Part shown: positions 46,351 through 64,000 of the stretch, piece by piece
Position numbering within the stretch: the stretch's first letter is position 1
Layout of the letters: the number at the start of each line of letters is the position of its first letter
Assembly: GCA_012295275.1 (NCBI GenBank)
Contig: CM022666.1
Coordinates: 7,061,765-7,125,764, forward strand
Source: Chrysomallon squamiferum
Taxonomy: Eukaryota; Mollusca; Gastropoda; Neomphalida; Peltospiridae
Length of the DNA stretch: 64,000 bases
Direction of reading: 5' to 3'
Translations under genes and position numbers: made by a program
The notes under the pieces: model-generated
Database searches by the model: none
Told to the model about the DNA's origin: nothing
What the model saw: only the letters and a program-made list of their open reading frames with translations

Positions 46351-48486
46351 AGTTGTCTGGAAAAATAAAGTGTATATGTATTAGTCTGCTGAAAAGTAAT
46401 AGGTTTAGCTTACATAGGCTGAGTGTTATTAACCTTTTTAAATACACAGTATAATATATTGATGTGTGTTTTGCGAGTTTGATTATTTATGTGTGTTTTG
46501 TTGATGTATATTCTATATTTTAATTATAGTAATAATAAAAAAAAATGGGAGGGGAAATTTTCTCTTTTTTGTACAGTTTATAAACGGCATAACTGCAGTA
46601 CTAAGTAAATATGTGTGATGTTTGCATTGGTAGGTATGTGTTTGTAACATAACACCTTTTAGATACAGTAATCTATAATGATGATGTAATACATTCCCGG
46701 TATTTTTCATACTGTTAATATATAAATTTCTGTATATGACAGTTAACAAATACACCCTTCCATACACTTCTGTATAAACATAGAACAAATAAACACATGT
46801 GGACATCACCATATTATCATACAATGTACACATGTACACACAGTCTGAGTACATACACCCCCACTCACTGTTGCATGTCTGTGTGTGTATTAATATCTCG
46901 TTTGACCTTCACACTACTGGCCTACATTGTAGACAAAGGTTGGGTCAGTGATATCATGCCTGTCTGTCATGTAAAGAGGACTAGGTGCATTTTACATTTC
47001 ATGTTCAGTAATTTGAACATTTAAAACTTTCAAATAACACTTTCCACATTAGCTGTTATATCTTCATGTTTATTTTCTTATTTACTTATTTATTTATTTA
47101 TAATTTTTTAAGTGGATGGATGTGATATTTGATTTTGAAAAGGATCTATGTTGATTGTTTGGTTTTATTGTTACTCTGTTCTTTGTAATTATAAATTTTT
47201 GCAGCAAACTAATCAGGAATTGTTTTATTAATATTTAAGAATGTTAAATGCAGTATTAAAATTTTGGGTGTTTTTTTTATTGTTGCTGTTAATGTCATTT
47301 TTAAAATTATATTATTTATTTATTTAGTTCCCCACCCCCAGTTTGTATTTTATTTATTTATTTCATTTCATTTCATTTCATTTAAGAATCAACCTTATTA
47401 TTATTTTTTTTCTTCAGTTTTTTGTTTCTTTACCAAAATACATTTATTAATTATTATTACTGTTTTTTTATCATTAATTAATTAATCAGTTAAATTTTAT
47501 TTATCATCACTTTTTAAATTTAATTAGTATTATCATTTTTCTTTTTACTGTGATTAGTTTTCCATTATTCATTAAATTTTATTTTTAATCTACTTTGATT
47601 TATTACATTTTAAATTTATTTTATTTAACTATGTAAACATATACCCATTCCAAACATTTTTATCATTTCATGAATTCTGTTTTAAAATAACTAAACTTTG
47701 AAAACAATATCCACTGACAACCTACTGGTCAAAGTGACTGGTTGTGCAAACTGGCACAGAGAGTGTGTATGTACTGTGTTAGATGAAAATAGTTCATCAC
47801 ATTAGACAGGACCTTACATTTATGGCCTGGAGCTGTGAAAAATTCAATACACTTCACTCTGTATTTTTGATCACTTTCATTAAGCTGTAGATAAGCCCTG
47901 GAATGTCATTTTGCTTGGTTGCAGTAGGTCACTGGGACAAACAGTAGAACTGAGAATAGACTGTTCACTGAGGAGCTGCAGGTCACAAGGTCACTTCTCC
48001 TCAGTGCATCTTCTTGTCATTTTATATCATAGCTTGTATATAGTGAATCAGAAATGAAATATAATTAGGTTTTATGCTTTCCAGAAAAGTCAGATGAAAT
48101 ATTTCTGCTTAGTGGTAACGGTAATGTTGGTTTCTTTTTTCTTTGTTACAGTATGAAATGCTTGAAATGCCTAATGTCATTTAATATAATATAAAAGTGT
48201 CTTGAAATATCATTAAACTGAAATTTATTTATTGTGGGTGACATGGATCCTTAATATTGTTGCTTTAAATGTTTTTCCATGTTATTCTGATCTGATCTTT
48301 AATATTCATCTGTCTAAAAAATATTGTGAGATATGTTTCTTAGTGTTTGATATTAAAAAAATAATATGATTTGCAATATTGATCCTAAAAAAAATAAAAA
48401 ATAAATAATAATATGTTTGTGTCTCATCAGTGTCATCTGATGGTATTTGTGAGGTCATGATTGGAGTTGTTCATCATGTGCCAGTG

Positions 48487-48810
48487 CATTCCTGAATATT
48501 GTCTATGTGCAGAGTCTAATCAGACGTACATAAGACAGAGAATGTTCAAAATCCTAAAAATTACACATGCATGCACCTGTACACATGCACACACACACAC
48601 ACACACATTCGCACACACTCACATACATGGTCACAAGGTTGTCTTGATGTCTGTGCCCTGAGAATGTGGGTAAATGGATCCCATACATTAGAATCTTGTC
48701 AGTAAGATTTGATGGGGTTCATACAGTCTTCCTGAAATATAGTCTGTTTGCAGAGACTAATCAGAAGTACATAAGAAAAATAATAATCAATCCTAAAACA
48801 CACACTCGTT
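48487..48810. repeat. Diverged direct duplication, spacing about 242 bp
   Basis: Both copies contain a TCCTGAA.TAT.GTCT core, then GCAGAG.CTAATCAGA.GTACATAAGA and a later AATCCTAAAA. A CA microsatellite separates them. Confidence 0.7.
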
Positions 48811-49190
48811 TTCAGATGTACATTCAACTTAAGAAAACATGCAGACACTTTAATACTTGAAGATCTTCCCAGAAATTTTTGCAGCTTTGATTTCCAGTGT
48901 ATGTATTATTAATTAACGTAACTTTTTTTTCATAATAGACATACAAACATTGGAGTTGTGCCAGCACAGCTTTACATATGAAAAACTGACACATATACAG
49001 TTACCCTATTTCAAGATCAACAAAAACAAAAACTGTCTTGCAGAATTTATTGGCCTTCATTTTGGATGCTTGCCATTTTATGCATATCCTTTGGGACACA
49101 GAGTTGTGCAGTTTTCAGCTATTCATAATATAAAGTCATTTTCTAAAGTCTGTGTTCAGATTCAATGTGTAATTGCAAAACTCACTTACA

Positions 49191-49785
49191 GCATTGAGTA
49201 ATTGCAAAACTCACTGACAGCATTGTGTTGTAAAACCATTTAGTGTACAGTTGTAAATGCCACAGGGTGTTTAGTTCAGATACAGTGGTAACTATCTTCT
49301 AATGCATACTGGTAAGTACTATTCAACATGCATTGATAACTTTTTTTCATTTTACCAGTGCATGGAACATCTACATTGATAATTATCATTCAGTGTATAT
49401 TTGCTGGCTGCTTTTCCTTGTTCTTTGCTACCTGGTATTATTTGTATTTTGCTAACTACCATTTAGTGTGTGTTGGTTAGTGCCGTTTAGTAAACTTAGT
49501 TAACTTCTGTTTAATGTATAGTGGTAATTGTTATTTGGTGCTCATTGGTAACTGCCATTTGGTGTGCATTTATAACTATAATTTAGTGTACATTGGTAAA
49601 TATTGTTTAGTGTATATTGATTGGTAAGTACTGTTTTTATATTGGTATTTATATTTTAGTGTATATTAGTGACTACCATTTAGTGGTTATTAATATTAAA
49701 CATATTCTAGTAATCCTGCAGTTAATTATTTCAGTGATTAACATGCTGTATGGAGTTATAATTCAAAAGAAAAAATTTAACTACT
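49191..49785. repeat. Decayed portion of the 24-bp minisatellite
   Basis: Motifs of the kind TTTAGTGTACATTGGTAACT recur every 25-45 bp with many substitutions and insertions, leading into the homogeneous array. The reading is that these are old, diverged units. Confidence 0.6.
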
Positions 49786-51285
49786 ACCATTCATTGTACA
49801 ATGTGAATTCAGTTCAGTGTACAGTGATAACTTCAGTTCAGTGTACAGTGGTAACCAGTTCAATGTATAATGTGAATTCAGTTCAGTGTACAGTGATAAC
49901 TTCAGTTCCATGTATTGTGGTAACTTCAGTTCAGTATACATTGGTAATTTCAGTTCAGTGTACAATGTAACTTCAGTTCAGAGTACAGTGGTAACTTCAG
50001 TTCAGTGTACAATGTAACTTCAGTTCAATGTACAGTGATAACTTCAGTTCAGTGTACAGTGGTAACTTCAGTTCAATGTACAATGTAACTTCAGTTCAGT
50101 ATACAGTGTAACTTCAGTTCCATGTATTGTGGTAACTTCAGTTCAGTATACATCGGTAATGTCAACTCAGTGTACAATGTAACTTCAGTTCAGAGTACAG
50201 TGGTAACTTCAGTTCAGTGTACAATGTAACTTCAGTTCAGTATACATCGGTAATTTCAGTTCAGTGTACAATGTAACTTCAGTTCAGTGTACAGTGGTAA
50301 CTTCAGTTCAGTGTACAGTGGTAACTTCAGTTCAGTGTACAATGTAACTTCAGTTCAATGTACAGTGATAACTTCAGTTCAGTGTACAGTGGTAACTTCA
50401 GTTCAGTGTACAGTGATAACTTCAGTTCAGTGTACAGTGATAACTTCAGTTCAGTGTACAGTGATAACTTCAGTTCAATGTACAATGTAACTTCAGTTCA
50501 ATGTACAGTGATAACTTCAGTTCAGTGTACAGTGGTAACTTCAGTTCAGTGTACAGTGATAACTTCAGTTCAGTGTACAGTGATAACTTCAGTTCAATGT
50601 ACAATGTAACTTCAGTTCAATGTACAGTGATAACTTCAGTTCAGTGTACAGTGGTAACTTCAGTTCAGTGTACAGTGATAACTTCAGTTCAGTGTACAGT
50701 GGTAACTTCAGTTCAATGTACAATGTAACTTCAGTTCAGTATACAGTGTAACTTCAGTTCCATGTATTGTGGTAACTTCAGTTCAGTATACATCGGTAAT
50801 GTCAACTCAGTGTACAATGTAACTTCAGTTCAGAGTACAGTGGTAACTTCAGTTCAGTGTACAATGTAACTTCAGTTCAGTATACATCGGTAATTTCAGT
50901 TCAGTGTACAATGTAACTTCAGTTCAATGTACAGTGGTAACTTCAGTTCAGTGTACCGTGGTAACTTCAGTGTACAATGAAACTTCAGTTCAGTGTTCAG
51001 TGATAATTTCAGTTCAGTGTACAGTGGTTACTTCATTTCAATGTATACAGTGGTAATTTCAGTTCAGTATACAGTGATAATTTCAGTTCAGTGTACAGTG
51101 ATTACTTCATTTCAATGTATACAGTGGTAATTTCAGTTCAGTATACAGTGGTAATTTCAGTTCAGTGTACAATGTAACTTCAGTTCAGTGTACAGTGTAA
51201 CTTCAGTTCCGTGTGTTGTGGTAATTTCAGTTCAGTGTACAATGTAACTTCAGTTCAGTGTACAGTGATAACTGCAGTTCAGAAT
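49786..51285. repeat. 24/23-bp minisatellite with higher-order organisation, about 60 copies
   Basis: The basic unit is TTCAGTTCAGTGTACAGTG followed by GTAAC or ATAAC (24 bp), alternating with a 23-bp variant ending ACAATGTAAC. Multi-unit blocks repeat: about 50072-50280 is nearly identical to 50702-50925, and a five- to six-unit block recurs at 50341, 50484 and 50602. The Thr/Val/Cys- and Ser/Val/Tyr-rich open frames come from the 24-bp period and are not genes. Confidence 0.95.
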
Positions 51286-52456
51286 TTAGTACTATTGTCT
51301 GTACAGAAGATTTTCTGGCAGTCTTTTATTCCGTTTAGATTAGTGGCACCTTGTTTCTGGTTTGTTTAATGTGGCAACTACAATTGTTCTGCATAAAACC
51401 ACATTTGAAATAAAAAAAAAAAAAAATCGCTAACATTTTTCTGTTTCCCTTATGTGTAGCTGCGGTTCTTTTATTGTTTGTGTGAGAAACAGCAGCTCTT
51501 TGCTGTTTTGTGTTGAGTCGCAGCTCTGTGTAAAAGCTGTATGCTGGTTATTTCACAATAAGGAAGTGAAAGTGACATTGCCAGGTCAGTTGTAGATAGA
51601 TATCTGTGGCTTTAGAGGTGAACAGAGTGTTAGAGGAAAGGCTTAATAACGGTATTACAGGTGAGACTGCTAAATGATTATTTTCTCATTGCTACTACTA
51701 CTACTACTACTATTTTTACTACAACTGTCGTTGCTACTAGTACTGTTATTACTGTTATTACTATTATTACTATTACTGCTGTTACTACTATTATGACTAT
51801 TATTAACAGTGATATTATTACTAGTACTGCTGCTGCTATTATTACTACTACTTTACTGCAACTGTTACTACTACGACTACTACTACTACTACTACTACTA
51901 TAACTATTATGACTACAACAACAACTTCTATCACCACAACGATCACCATGACCACCACTACTATTACTGGTATTTAACTGGATTTTTTCCTAAATATTTA
52001 ATCATTTTTTTAACTATTATATATCCAGTGCAAAGATTAAACGGTTGTGTTTGACTTACAAGAATCCAAACTGTAATGATATATTTATTAATAAGGCTGA
52101 GAATACAAGTTTTATATTATTTTTCAGAACAGGTCCTATTACAATATATGCATTGCAATGTTGTGGACATTAAATTGATGGATTGTGGCAGTTTATTAGG
52201 AATAACTTCTAAAGAGAGATATATACTTTGCACCACTCAGAAATGCTAATGGATTGATAATTGCTGAAATTATTTAAGTATGTGGTTATGTCCTGATATT
52301 TATTGATTTTCACTTCACAATTTTCATCTGTATCACAATGAATAAATTATTTTACTTTTTATATTACACACTGTAACAATGATACGGAAGTATCATACAA
52401 GTTGCAGTGATATTAAAATGTTAATATGACTTCAGGTGGTAATAGTAATAGCAGCA
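51286..52456. other. Intergenic DNA with a degenerate (ACT/ATT)n tract
   Basis: Triplet repeats of ACT, ATT and GCT type span 51695-51965 with frequent substitutions. The rest is unremarkable AT-rich sequence. Confidence 0.6.
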
Positions 52457-52827
52457 AATAAAATAAACATCCTTTCCCCCCAGAATTATTATTATTATTT
52501 TTTTAACTTTTCATACATTTTAGTAAATTTTAAGTTTTATTTATTACATTTGTTAGAAGTTTCTTCTTCATAAATCTTCTGGCAATGTCATCATCATTTT
52601 CTGTTATTAAGTCTTCTTCAGTATCATTTGTCCTTGGATCTCTAACCACTGTCATTCTTCAGTATCATTTGTCCTTGGATCTCTAACCACTGTCATTTAT
52701 TAGGGGAAATTTGTAGTCATGTTGGCATTTTCTAATTTCCAGTGGGCATTTTCTTATTTTCTAATGACATGGTGTTATTTATAGTCTAGTCATTTACATG
52801 ATGTCTAAAATTTGCTAGTCATGTTGG
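52457..52827. repeat. Dispersed duplication, copy 1
   Basis: Nearly identical over most of its length to 54027-54345, including ATAAACATC.TTTCCCCCC, CTTTTCATACATTTTAGT and CTTCTGGCAATGTCATCATC. This copy has an extra exact 41-bp tandem duplication (52615-52655 and 52656-52696) that the other copy lacks. Confidence 0.9.
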
Positions 52828-53434
52828 CAATAACTAAAACTGAATGGAAAAAATTGCTTTCTTAAATTGTCAATTGTTTTTGAAAACATGTCCAAACATA
52901 ATTTTAAATTCTCAAAATGACAAACGTGTATCTTTCTGAAGTTGTCAATATTTATAGATTTCATTTCATAGCAAGTGTATTTTTGCATACATACATTTAT
53001 ATACTGACTTATTTACTTATTTACATTCTTATTACTTAATGTACTTACTTCCATAGCAAAACATGAGAAATAAATAGACTTTAAAAAAGGAAAAAGTGGC
53101 AGACTTCATCAAAGGTCACTGTATTATTGTTATACTTTATTGTTAGCAAAGATTGTAAAGCAGTATATCTGTATATAACATTCCTACTAAAATACAACAT
53201 CAGATTTTCACCTTAAGTCTTCTTCCCTGTAGAGAAATAAAATGCAGATTAAATGAACATGAATAAGTAAAGAAGTCATTGACCTTCTATTTTGAAATTA
53301 GAAATGGGGTCGTAAGAGTATTGAGGTTAATTCTGCTTCGTTTTCTGCAGTCATGCATGTCATTCTTGATTATACCACAGAGAGCATGACCATTACTGTG
53401 TCCACTTTTATTTTAGAATCACTTTGTCCAGTGT

Positions 53435-53735
53435 GTAATAATAATACCAGTATATTAGAAAGAAAGTGAAAAATTTAAGTGAAATAATGAAAGACTAAGT
53501 TAGTGAATAAATGAACGATTGAATAATTAAAATTAGTGAATGAATGAATGAAAGGATGAATAATAAATGAAGTGATGAATGTAACAATAATACCTGTATA
53601 TTAGAAAGAAAATGAAAAATTTAACTGAAATAATGAAAGACTAAGTTAGTGAATAAATGAACGAATGAATAATTAAAATTAGTGAATGAATGAATGAATG
53701 AAAGGGTGAATAATAAATGAAGTGGTGAATGCAAA
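53435..53735. repeat. 146-bp tandem duplication, two copies
   Basis: The second copy starts at 53581. Both contain GTATATTAGAAAGAAA, TGAAAGACTAAGTTAGTG and short GAAT runs. They differ at about ten positions. Confidence 0.9.
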
Positions 53736-54026
53736 ATGGATAATTAGTAAAAGTGCTTACAAATTATTAAGTAAATAAATTAAAGAATAAATTAATAAAG
53801 ATTAGGTAAGTAAAATTAATAATGCCATTGTTATATGATAGTTAAAATTATTGCCAGTTTGATAACATAAAAACAAGAAATTAAAACTGGGGAAGGCAGT
53901 AGTTTCCTGGTTTTAGAACACCTGGCAAAGTATTAAACTCTTTGCAGGGTCTTATATTAAAAACAAAAACCAGATTAGAACACCACTGGAAAAATAAAAT
54001 CTCCCCAAAATCCTGCCAAAAATAAA

Positions 54027-54345
54027 CAAAATGAAATAAACATCTTTTCCCCCCAACAATTATTATTATTTATTTTTTTTTTTTGACTTTTCATACATTT
54101 TAGTAAATTTTAAGTTTTATTTATTACATTTGTTAGAAGTTTCTTCTTCATAAATCTTCTGGCAATGTCATCATCATTTTCTGTTATTAAGTCTTCTTCA
54201 GTATCATTTGTCCTTGGATCTCTAACCACTGTCATTAGTCGTGCATTTTCTGATTTCCAGTGGGCATTTTCTTATTCTCTAATGACATGGTGTTATTTAT
54301 GTCTAGTCGTTTACATGATGTCTGGGGAAATTTGTAGTCATGTTG
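54027..54345. repeat. Dispersed duplication, copy 2
   Basis: Partner of 52457-52827, same orientation, 1.57 kb away. The 3' part is rearranged: a GGGGAAATTTGTAGTCATGTTG segment sits at the end here but in the middle of copy 1. Confidence 0.9.
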
Positions 54346-55540
54346 TACGAATCTTTATAATTGTTTGTCTTTGTGTAACTTAGCACTGTATGAACTGAAT
54401 AACAGCAAGTTAGTCATGTTACTGGAATTTTCACAGCCTGCTTTTTTTTTTTTTTTCTCCAGAATTAACTATAAAAGAAAGACCCTGTCTTTTAAAAAAG
54501 TTTAAAACTGAGAAACTGTTTTATATTACTTTGCCCATTATTCTTCAGTTCATCTTTTAACTGTTAAAATCACTATTTTGATCATCTGATCATTTCTCAT
54601 TTCTACTGATTTTGTCATCAGGTGACATTTCATGTATTTAACTGTTCAACATCTAATGTATTGAACAAAATGAAATAATGAAGGTGTTTTGATGGATGTT
54701 CTCTATATATAAAAAAGAAGAAATGTTTAATGAAAATATAATTTACCTGATCATGTTGGTTTTATTATAAAGCTGCTTCCAGAAGGAACCAAGATGCTTT
54801 TTTCTGGTTCATTTATATAAGATGCCTGATATACTTTTTTTGTTTGTTTGTGCTCTCAGTATGTAAATGATCATGTAGAATATATAAAATAAAGTCATCA
54901 CACAAAAGTCATAGTTTCAAAGTTGCACTAAACTTCAAAAAATGACAGTTTATTTGACAGATTAGAACATCTTTTTCTGGTTTCATCCATCATGTTTCAA
55001 GAAATAATGAGCATAAAAAAAATTATGCTCATCTAGAATATGTGGTAATTGTTTTTAGACTTGAATATTAGCTCACTTCTCTTTTTCTGGTTGTATCCCA
55101 TAACTAAGCTCAGAGCTGCTAAAAAGATCAGTATGTCTAAAATAATAGCTTCAGAAAAATTTAATTGATTTTGAAATAATTAAAGCTTGTGACTTAATAT
55201 TAAAGGGAGTATGACTGCTTTATGGTTATTGTATTAGATTTTCAGATATTTTTTTTTCCCTCACAATCTCCAGGGTATTATTGTTTGGTATTATGTGAAA
55301 TGTCAGTACAAAAATGAGCTATGATATTTTTTTTTAGAAAGAAAACAATAAAACAATGAAAAAAAAAAAAACCCACAAAAAAACCCGGACAATAGAATTA
55401 TAATTTAACCCTTGATGGGTTTTGAACCAGAGTTGACAGCTTGAAAGGCCAGTGCACTAACAACAATCACCAACTGCACAAAAACTCGTGTTTTTGGAAG
55501 ATTTTGTGTTTGTCATAGGAAAGTAAACTCTTTTTCTTGA
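54346..55540. other. Intergenic AT-rich DNA
   Basis: No gene recognised. Several stretches repeat a short TTTTTCTGGTT word (near 54798, 54970 and 55083), perhaps a decayed repeat. A tRNA-like remnant lies at 55405-55485. Confidence 0.4.
55405..55485 (-). mobile_element. tRNA-derived SINE remnant
   Basis: On the minus strand GTTAGTGCACTGGCC, TTTCAAGC and TCTGGTTCAAAACC line up as D-arm, anticodon region and T-arm/B box of a tRNA, within tRNA spacing. The acceptor stem is not paired, so it is a relic or SINE head. Confidence 0.5.
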
Positions 55541-55544
55541 TCAT

Positions 55545-55751
55545 TTTTCAGCCAGCGTCATTACGTTGGCATCGTTGGCTGTAATTTTTCTGTGGCTGAA
55601 GGGAATGCTTGTAATAGAAATATCAAAGCACTTCTGATCCAAGTATAAATAATCAATAGGAAGGCGAGGGAAAACTTTGTCGATGTAACACTGAACACAA
55701 ATTTACCGATTTTGGCGGCAAGATTTGTCCTGCATTATTTGATTTATTGAG
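55545..55751 (+). promoter_or_regulatory. Possible distal promoter / untranslated exon of the SLC25 gene
   Basis: A CpG-containing, less AT-rich block (GCCAGCGTCATTACG...TTTTGGCGGCAAG) ends at a GTAATT donor-like site near 55751. It is upstream of the spliced start-codon exon at 57400, which needs a 5' partner. The link is inference. Confidence 0.2.
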
Positions 55752-56199
55752 GTAATTATTATTCATAAAGCAAAATTAGGTTCATTGTTCAACATGCTGA
55801 AATTAATAATTTCCAGTTTCTGTCTGCAGTTGAGTTGCCATGTTGAATGTTGTTTTTCTTCATCAGTTGGTCAATATAATCTGTTTCTGTGATCTGGGAA
55901 TATTGTCGAGTCGTGTAGTGGATCAGAAATTATCGAGTCATTTTAATGGGGATGATTTAGTAACGCACAATGCTCAGTGTTAAATTTCTGGTGTAATGTA
56001 ATTAGTTAATGTGATAATTTGCATCATAATTAGACAGATCTGCATTTAATTTGATGCTGACAAGATTTAATATTGATGTTATATAATAATATAATTTTCT
56101 ATCCTTTTTTTTATTAATATTTTTAAATTATTTATTTGTTATGTTACTTGTATTAATATTTATTTCTGTTGATTCATTTATTATTTATTTATTTATTTA

Positions 56200-56336
56200 C
56201 TACTACTACTACTTCTACTATTACTAATGCTAGAGTTACTATTACTGCTACTATGTCTGCTGTTACTACTACTATTATATCTATGGCAACTACTGCTACT
56301 ACTACTTTCACCACCACCATTATTACTACTACTACT

Positions 56337-56376
<40 letters not shown>

Positions 56377-56562
56377 TACTATTGGATTGTAAACAATACA
56401 GACCTTGTATACCTTTCAGTAAGATCAGACCAATCTATTATGACAGGTTTGAACTTGAAAATGCCAATTACTTTGTACACAATAATATAACAAAGATAGT
56501 TATCTATCAAAGTTATATACATGCAATATATTATTATTTTTATTTTTATTTGTTTATTATTA

Positions 56563-56634
<72 letters not shown>

Positions 56635-56640
56635 GTTTAT
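56200..56640. repeat. (CTA/ATT)n triplet tracts
   Basis: A degenerate ACT/ATT tract (56200-56390) and a pure ATT run (56558-56635). The long Leu/Thr/Ile open frames across them are artefacts. Confidence 0.9.
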
Positions 56641-56939
56641 TTCCCCCACCCCCAGTTGTAATGACATTTTTTTTCAGTATTATAATGATACTTAATAACT
56701 GACTATTCAAGTAAATAATACTTAGTCACAAATTTAATACATACTGTTCTGCTCTGAATAATGTTCTGTAGCATAACAAAAATGAATGTCAGTATGGCAT
56801 GATCCTTAAATGGAACAGACTAAACCCAGTTACATAAAAGAGACATAAAACCAGTCAACATAAATTATTCTTTGGTATGTATCAGGTCAATGGCCTACTC
56901 TTTCTTGGCTTATGAACCACAGAAGATATTTTAGTTTGT

Positions 56940-56943
<4 letters not shown>

Positions 56944-56984
<41 letters not shown>

Positions 56985-57252
56985 GCTTGTATATATGTTA
57001 TCGCTACATACACAAATGCTATAATATAAGATTTTTGGACTTGTATAATGAACTTCCGAAAGACCATAAGTGCTTTCTTTTTTTTCTTTTTTTTTAAATA
57101 TTTCACATAATTGCATACATTTATAAATGTATATACAGGTACATGTACCTGCATAGGTGCAAGTACATTTCTGCATTCACACTCAGATCCATAGAAGTAT
57201 ATTCAAGCATACAGAAAACAGCATGCACACAGAACTGAATAAACACATTTGG

Positions 57253-57291
<39 letters not shown>
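56944..57291. repeat. (GT)n and (CA)n microsatellites
   Basis: A GT run at 56944-56983 and a CA run at 57257-57291, about 270 bp apart and of opposite strand sense, so a transcript through both could fold back on itself. Confidence 0.9.
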
Positions 57292-57295
<4 letters not shown>

Positions 57296-57420
57296 AGTAG
57301 CAATACATAATTATACCTGAATCTTAAACACATTCTTGGCAGATGTTTCTGTGTAATCTAAAATGACTTTGTTTCCTTCTTTTTCTTCTTCAAACACAGA
57401 TCTTCAGCTGAGAAGACAAG

Positions 57421-63263
<5,843 letters not shown>

Positions 63264-64000
63264 GTAACAATTATTATTATTATTAACCATAAAAATATCG
63301 TATAATTACTATATTTTATTATTAGAAAATGCTATGCTCATTGGACCTTTAAATTCAGTTAGCTTGTTAATTGAATGCATGTTTTGGTAAATATAAATAA
63401 ATAAACACAATAAGTTCAGTTACCACAGTGACATTTGAATTTAGTTTACTGTACTGCAGATTAAACAAATAAATCATGTACAGTTGGATTTGAAAAAATT
63501 TGGTGTTATGACATTTTTATTGACTAACTTTCACATAAATATTATTTTGTTAATGAGAATAAAAGACAGCAGATATTATTGATTAATATAATCAAATTCA
63601 GTTGACATTTATCTTGTTTGTTTATTGATGTGTGTATTCATAAAATAATGAAGTCAAGAAATGTGGAGTTTTAGAATAATTTGATGAAAAATGTTTAGAA
63701 TTATTATTTTTGTTATTAATTTTGTTATAATAAAAATAATAATAATAATAATAATTATGATTATTATTATTATTATTATGATTTTGCGATTGTAATTATA
63801 ATTTTTTATCATCATCTTCTTCATTATTTTTTATCATTATCATCATCATCATCTTCTTCAGATCATTGTTACTATTATTAATATTATTGTAGATGTTATT
63901 TCAAAACAGGTGGCTAAACACTTTCAATAAAAATAAGTATTCACCTTCAATACCTGATTTTTACGGACCATAAACTCTAAACGATGTCTTTCTAAATTAC
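63264..64000 (+). other. SLC25 intron at the right edge
   Basis: Intron sequence after the donor GTAACA at 63264. It contains an AAT/ATT run (63723-63780) and ATC-rich DNA; no further exon is seen before the window ends. Confidence 0.6.

Larger units (their letters stand above)
44115..49190. other. Gene-poor AT-rich intergenic DNA
   Basis: Contains the EMC5 5' flank, then AT-rich sequence with A/T homopolymers. Short AT, CA (48590-48606) and (ATTTC)n-like runs near 47360-47385 occur. A diverged direct duplication spans 48487-48570 and 48729-48810. Apart from a tRNA-like SINE remnant at 46285-46350, nothing was recognised. Open frames here have no family resemblance. Confidence 0.45.

Noticed and set aside
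48950-49201. 83-codon plus-strand open frame
   Set aside because: No recognisable motif, no splice context and no similarity to a known family; expected by chance in a window of this size.
49617-50728. Open frames over the 24-bp array (Val/Thr/Cys and Ser/Val/Tyr repeats)
   Set aside because: They follow from a 24-bp period that is a multiple of three; 23-bp units break them and nothing resembles a protein family.

Overview
This is a eukaryotic, AT-rich animal nuclear window. Its genes are split by small and medium introns with GT/AG borders, intergenic DNA is full of long microsatellites (AG, GT, AAT), and several minisatellites are present. The gene content is ordinary metazoan housekeeping. 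The composition and repeat style fit a lophotrochozoan such as a mollusc (possibly a cephalopod or gastropod), but nothing here fixes the species.

Layout, left to right. (1) Minus strand, 22-9633: the 5' half of PSMD1/Rpn2, the large scaffold subunit of the 26S proteasome, in 16 coding exons; the rest lies off the left edge. (2) 9.6-14.9 kb: intergenic DNA with a complete non-autonomous hAT-type transposon (11703-12781, perfect 8-bp target duplication) that carries an 11-copy 42-bp minisatellite. (3) Plus strand, 14920-18735: a six-exon SLC16-family (monocarboxylate-transporter-like) gene with a one-base frameshift. (4) 18.7-28.2 kb: AT-rich 3' flanks of two convergent genes. (5) Minus strand, 28200-37572: AMMECR1, five exons, one-base frameshift. 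(6) Plus strand, 39514-40534: WDR53-like WD40 gene, head-to-head with AMMECR1, one frameshift. (7) Minus strand, 42104-44114: EMC5/MMGT1, four exons, intact. (8) 44.2-57.4 kb: gene-poor DNA with a 24-bp minisatellite that has higher-order structure, tRNA-derived SINE remnants and a dispersed duplication. (9) Plus strand from 57421 to the right edge: the start of a mitochondrial carrier of the SLC25A14/SLC25A30 (UCP5/KMCP1) type, with a second large minisatellite just upstream of a possible alternative first exon.

The genes do not form a pathway; proteasome, membrane transport, ER membrane insertion and mitochondrial transport are simply neighbours. The most unusual structure is in the SLC25 gene. 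An exon-intron junction (about 35 bp of exon plus the 5' splice site) has been tandemly amplified into about 14 further copies inside the following intron, giving a row of decoy splice donors, the first of which is in frame. Three of the five or six genes carry a single-base frameshift in otherwise well-conserved sequence, which most likely reflects assembly indel errors.
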